Source of the DNA: Oscillospiraceae bacterium
GTDB lineage: Bacteria > Bacillota > Clostridia > Oscillospirales > Ruminococcaceae
Direction: 5' to 3'
Assembly: GCA_017513135.1 (NCBI GenBank)
Contig: JAFWDH010000009.1
Span: 1-64,000, forward strand
Length of the DNA: 64,000 nt
The notes beneath the pieces were generated by a model, which saw nothing but the letters and a program-made list of their open reading frames with translations, was not told where the DNA came from and ran no database searches. A program made the position numbers and the translations under genes. Positions 62,977 through 64,000 of the stretch are shown one piece after another. The stretch's first letter is position 1. Every line of letters starts with the position of its first letter.

Positions 62977-64000
62977 TTATTCCTCCGTATTCTGTCCCAG
63001 GAAGTATTCCTGAGTGAAGCGTTTGAGTTCCTTGCCGGTTTCATCCAGCTTTACCGGTTTGTCCTTGAAACAAATCGTAAATCCTTCATCCTCCGTAAAG
63101 GGTTTCCATTCCGGAAGTTCCTTCCCGATCCGGTCGGTCCCGTTCGGGTCACCGGTCTTCACAAAGTTAGCCCAATATGACGAGACCTGCCTGGCGAGAT
63201 CGTAATGCTTGCCTTCGAACGGTCTCCAGCTGTGTCCGAGTGAGTCAAACACGAACCACATATCCGAGCCATGGAAGGATCCGGCATTATCTCCGGGAAT
63301 ATCATGATCAAACACGAACGTGTAGGCTTTCCTTCCAAGCTGAGCTTCGCGTCTTGCATATGCCATGGCTCCGGTATACCCGGTGCAAAGGCCCAGTTCA
63401 TCAGATACGAAGTTTCTGAAATCATCTTCAGAAGACAGATCGCACATGGAGAGGAATTCTTCAGCCCTGTCTCCGTATTTCTCTTCAGCGCTCTTCCTGA
63501 AAGCATCGATGCTGCTCAGTTCGCCTGTAAACTGCTTCGGGATGTTCTCTCCCTTGCAGCATCCGATCATTATCGGTACATCGGCGCTGTGTCCGGCGAT
63601 TATCGAATCTCTCAGTTCTTCGGTAAAGAACACTCCGTCGATAGTCGGGCGCCATCTCATCGGCGCTATCTTTCCGTCAGGCCATCTTCCTAAACCGGTG
63701 CTTACGATGACTTCAGCTGGCACGCCTCTCGCTTCTTCCAGACTCTTTACTCCGATAAAATCAAGCAGCTGCTGTCCGTATCTCTGCCCGTCTTCCAGAG
63801 AGAGCCACGGTCCCACTCCTCCGAACGGAGGTCTGATCCCTCCGCCGGACATCATTATCCCGCCGCTGAAGTATCCCTCAGCCAGAGGAGAGTTGAGCAG
63901 ACTGGATACGCTCATTCCTCCCGCAGACTGACCGCATATCGTGACCCTGGAAGGATCTCCTCCGAATGCGGCGATATTCTCTTTGACCCATTTCAGCGCT
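62977..64000 (-). CDS. Type-B carboxylesterase (5' end beyond window)
   Basis: The frame runs from the window edge (residues LKWVKENIAAFGGDPSRV...) through nucleophile GQSAGGMSVSS to a TAA at 62977. At least 341 codons are present; the N-terminus lies outside. The catalytic Ser is in CGQSAGG near the cut end. The C-terminal half is clearly homologous to the 61444 protein (shared WFVF...RPFEGKHYDLARQ...TGDPNGT pattern), so they are tandem paralogues. Confidence 0.9.
   Translation of the reverse strand, partial: ALKWVKENIAAFGGDPSRVTICGQSAGGMSVSSLLNSPLAEGYFSGGIMMSGGGIRPPFGGVGPWLSLEDGQRYGQQLLDFIGVKSLEEARGVPAEVIVSTGLGRWPDGKIAPMRWRPTIDGVFFTEELRDSIIAGHSADVPIMIGCCKGENIPKQFTGELSSIDAFRKSAEEKYGDRAEEFLSMCDLSSEDDFRNFVSDELGLCTGYTGAMAYARREAQLGRKAYTFVFDHDIPGDNAGSFHGSDMWFVFDSLGHSWRPFEGKHYDLARQVSSYWANFVKTGDPNGTDRIGKELPEWKPFTEDEGFTICFKDKPVKLDETGKELKRFTQEYFLGQNTEE

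Overview
The window reads as a chromosomal stretch of an anaerobic, fermentative, probably gut-associated member of the Bacillota (Clostridia or Erysipelotrichia grade). Reasons: strong AGGAGG-type ribosome binding sites, short gaps, intrinsic terminators with T-runs, PTS and ECF transporters, formate-tetrahydrofolate ligase, several iron-type alcohol dehydrogenases, an Old-Yellow-Enzyme/Fe-S reductase, and no respiratory genes. Base composition is moderately GC-rich. I saw no rRNA, tRNA, CRISPR array, prophage or plasmid origin. The genus cannot be fixed from this sequence alone.

Layout. 1-1.5 kb: an IS200/IS605-type element (tnpA plus a tnpB cut by the window edge). 1.5-5.7 kb: a DUF3810 metalloprotease, a beta-helix lipoprotein and a MATE exporter. 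6.1-9.8 kb: an operon with a split purine pair (PurO-type IMP cyclohydrolase and a stand-alone AICAR transformylase) plus oligoendopeptidase F, preceded by a leader with a 38-codon ORF and a terminator hairpin. 9.8-12.6 kb: a beta-glucoside PTS EIIBC and its 6-phospho-beta-glucosidase. 13-14.6 kb: fhs. 14.8-16.1 kb: a TetR/CPBP protease pair. 16.2-26.2 kb: a minus-strand sugar and redox region (GH36, two GH43-like proteins, a free EIIA, an alcohol dehydrogenase, nitroreductase, DUF3990, glutaredoxin) with a lipoprotein relic.

26.4-31.9 kb: a complete nickel-pincer-cofactor and nickel-uptake operon in the order larE-larB-larC-larMN-larQ-larO. No larA racemase is in view, and the leader looks like an attenuator. 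32.2-35.8 kb: a MalY/PatB lyase and a thioredoxin/thioredoxin reductase/glutathione-peroxidase operon divergent from an HxlR regulator. 35.9-43.2 kb: two paralogous CE1 esterases, an enoate-reductase-like flavoenzyme, and a tandem pair of near-identical iron alcohol dehydrogenases.

43.6-64 kb: a CDP-alcohol phosphatidyltransferase fused to a VTT (DedA-like) domain; an operon-like run of flavin reductase, carboxylesterase, MFS transporter and DUF2284 protein; MgtC with two small enzymes; a three-gene operon of uncharacterised zinc-ribbon/TPR/membrane proteins; and a dense run of five esterases that continues past the window. Eight esterases in about 28 kb, with glycosidases, a flavin reductase and an enoate reductase, suggest (inference) that the organism de-esterifies and reduces plant-derived or xenobiotic esters. 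The uncharacterised zinc-ribbon/TPR operon and the phosphatidyltransferase-VTT fusion are the best candidates for undescribed biology.
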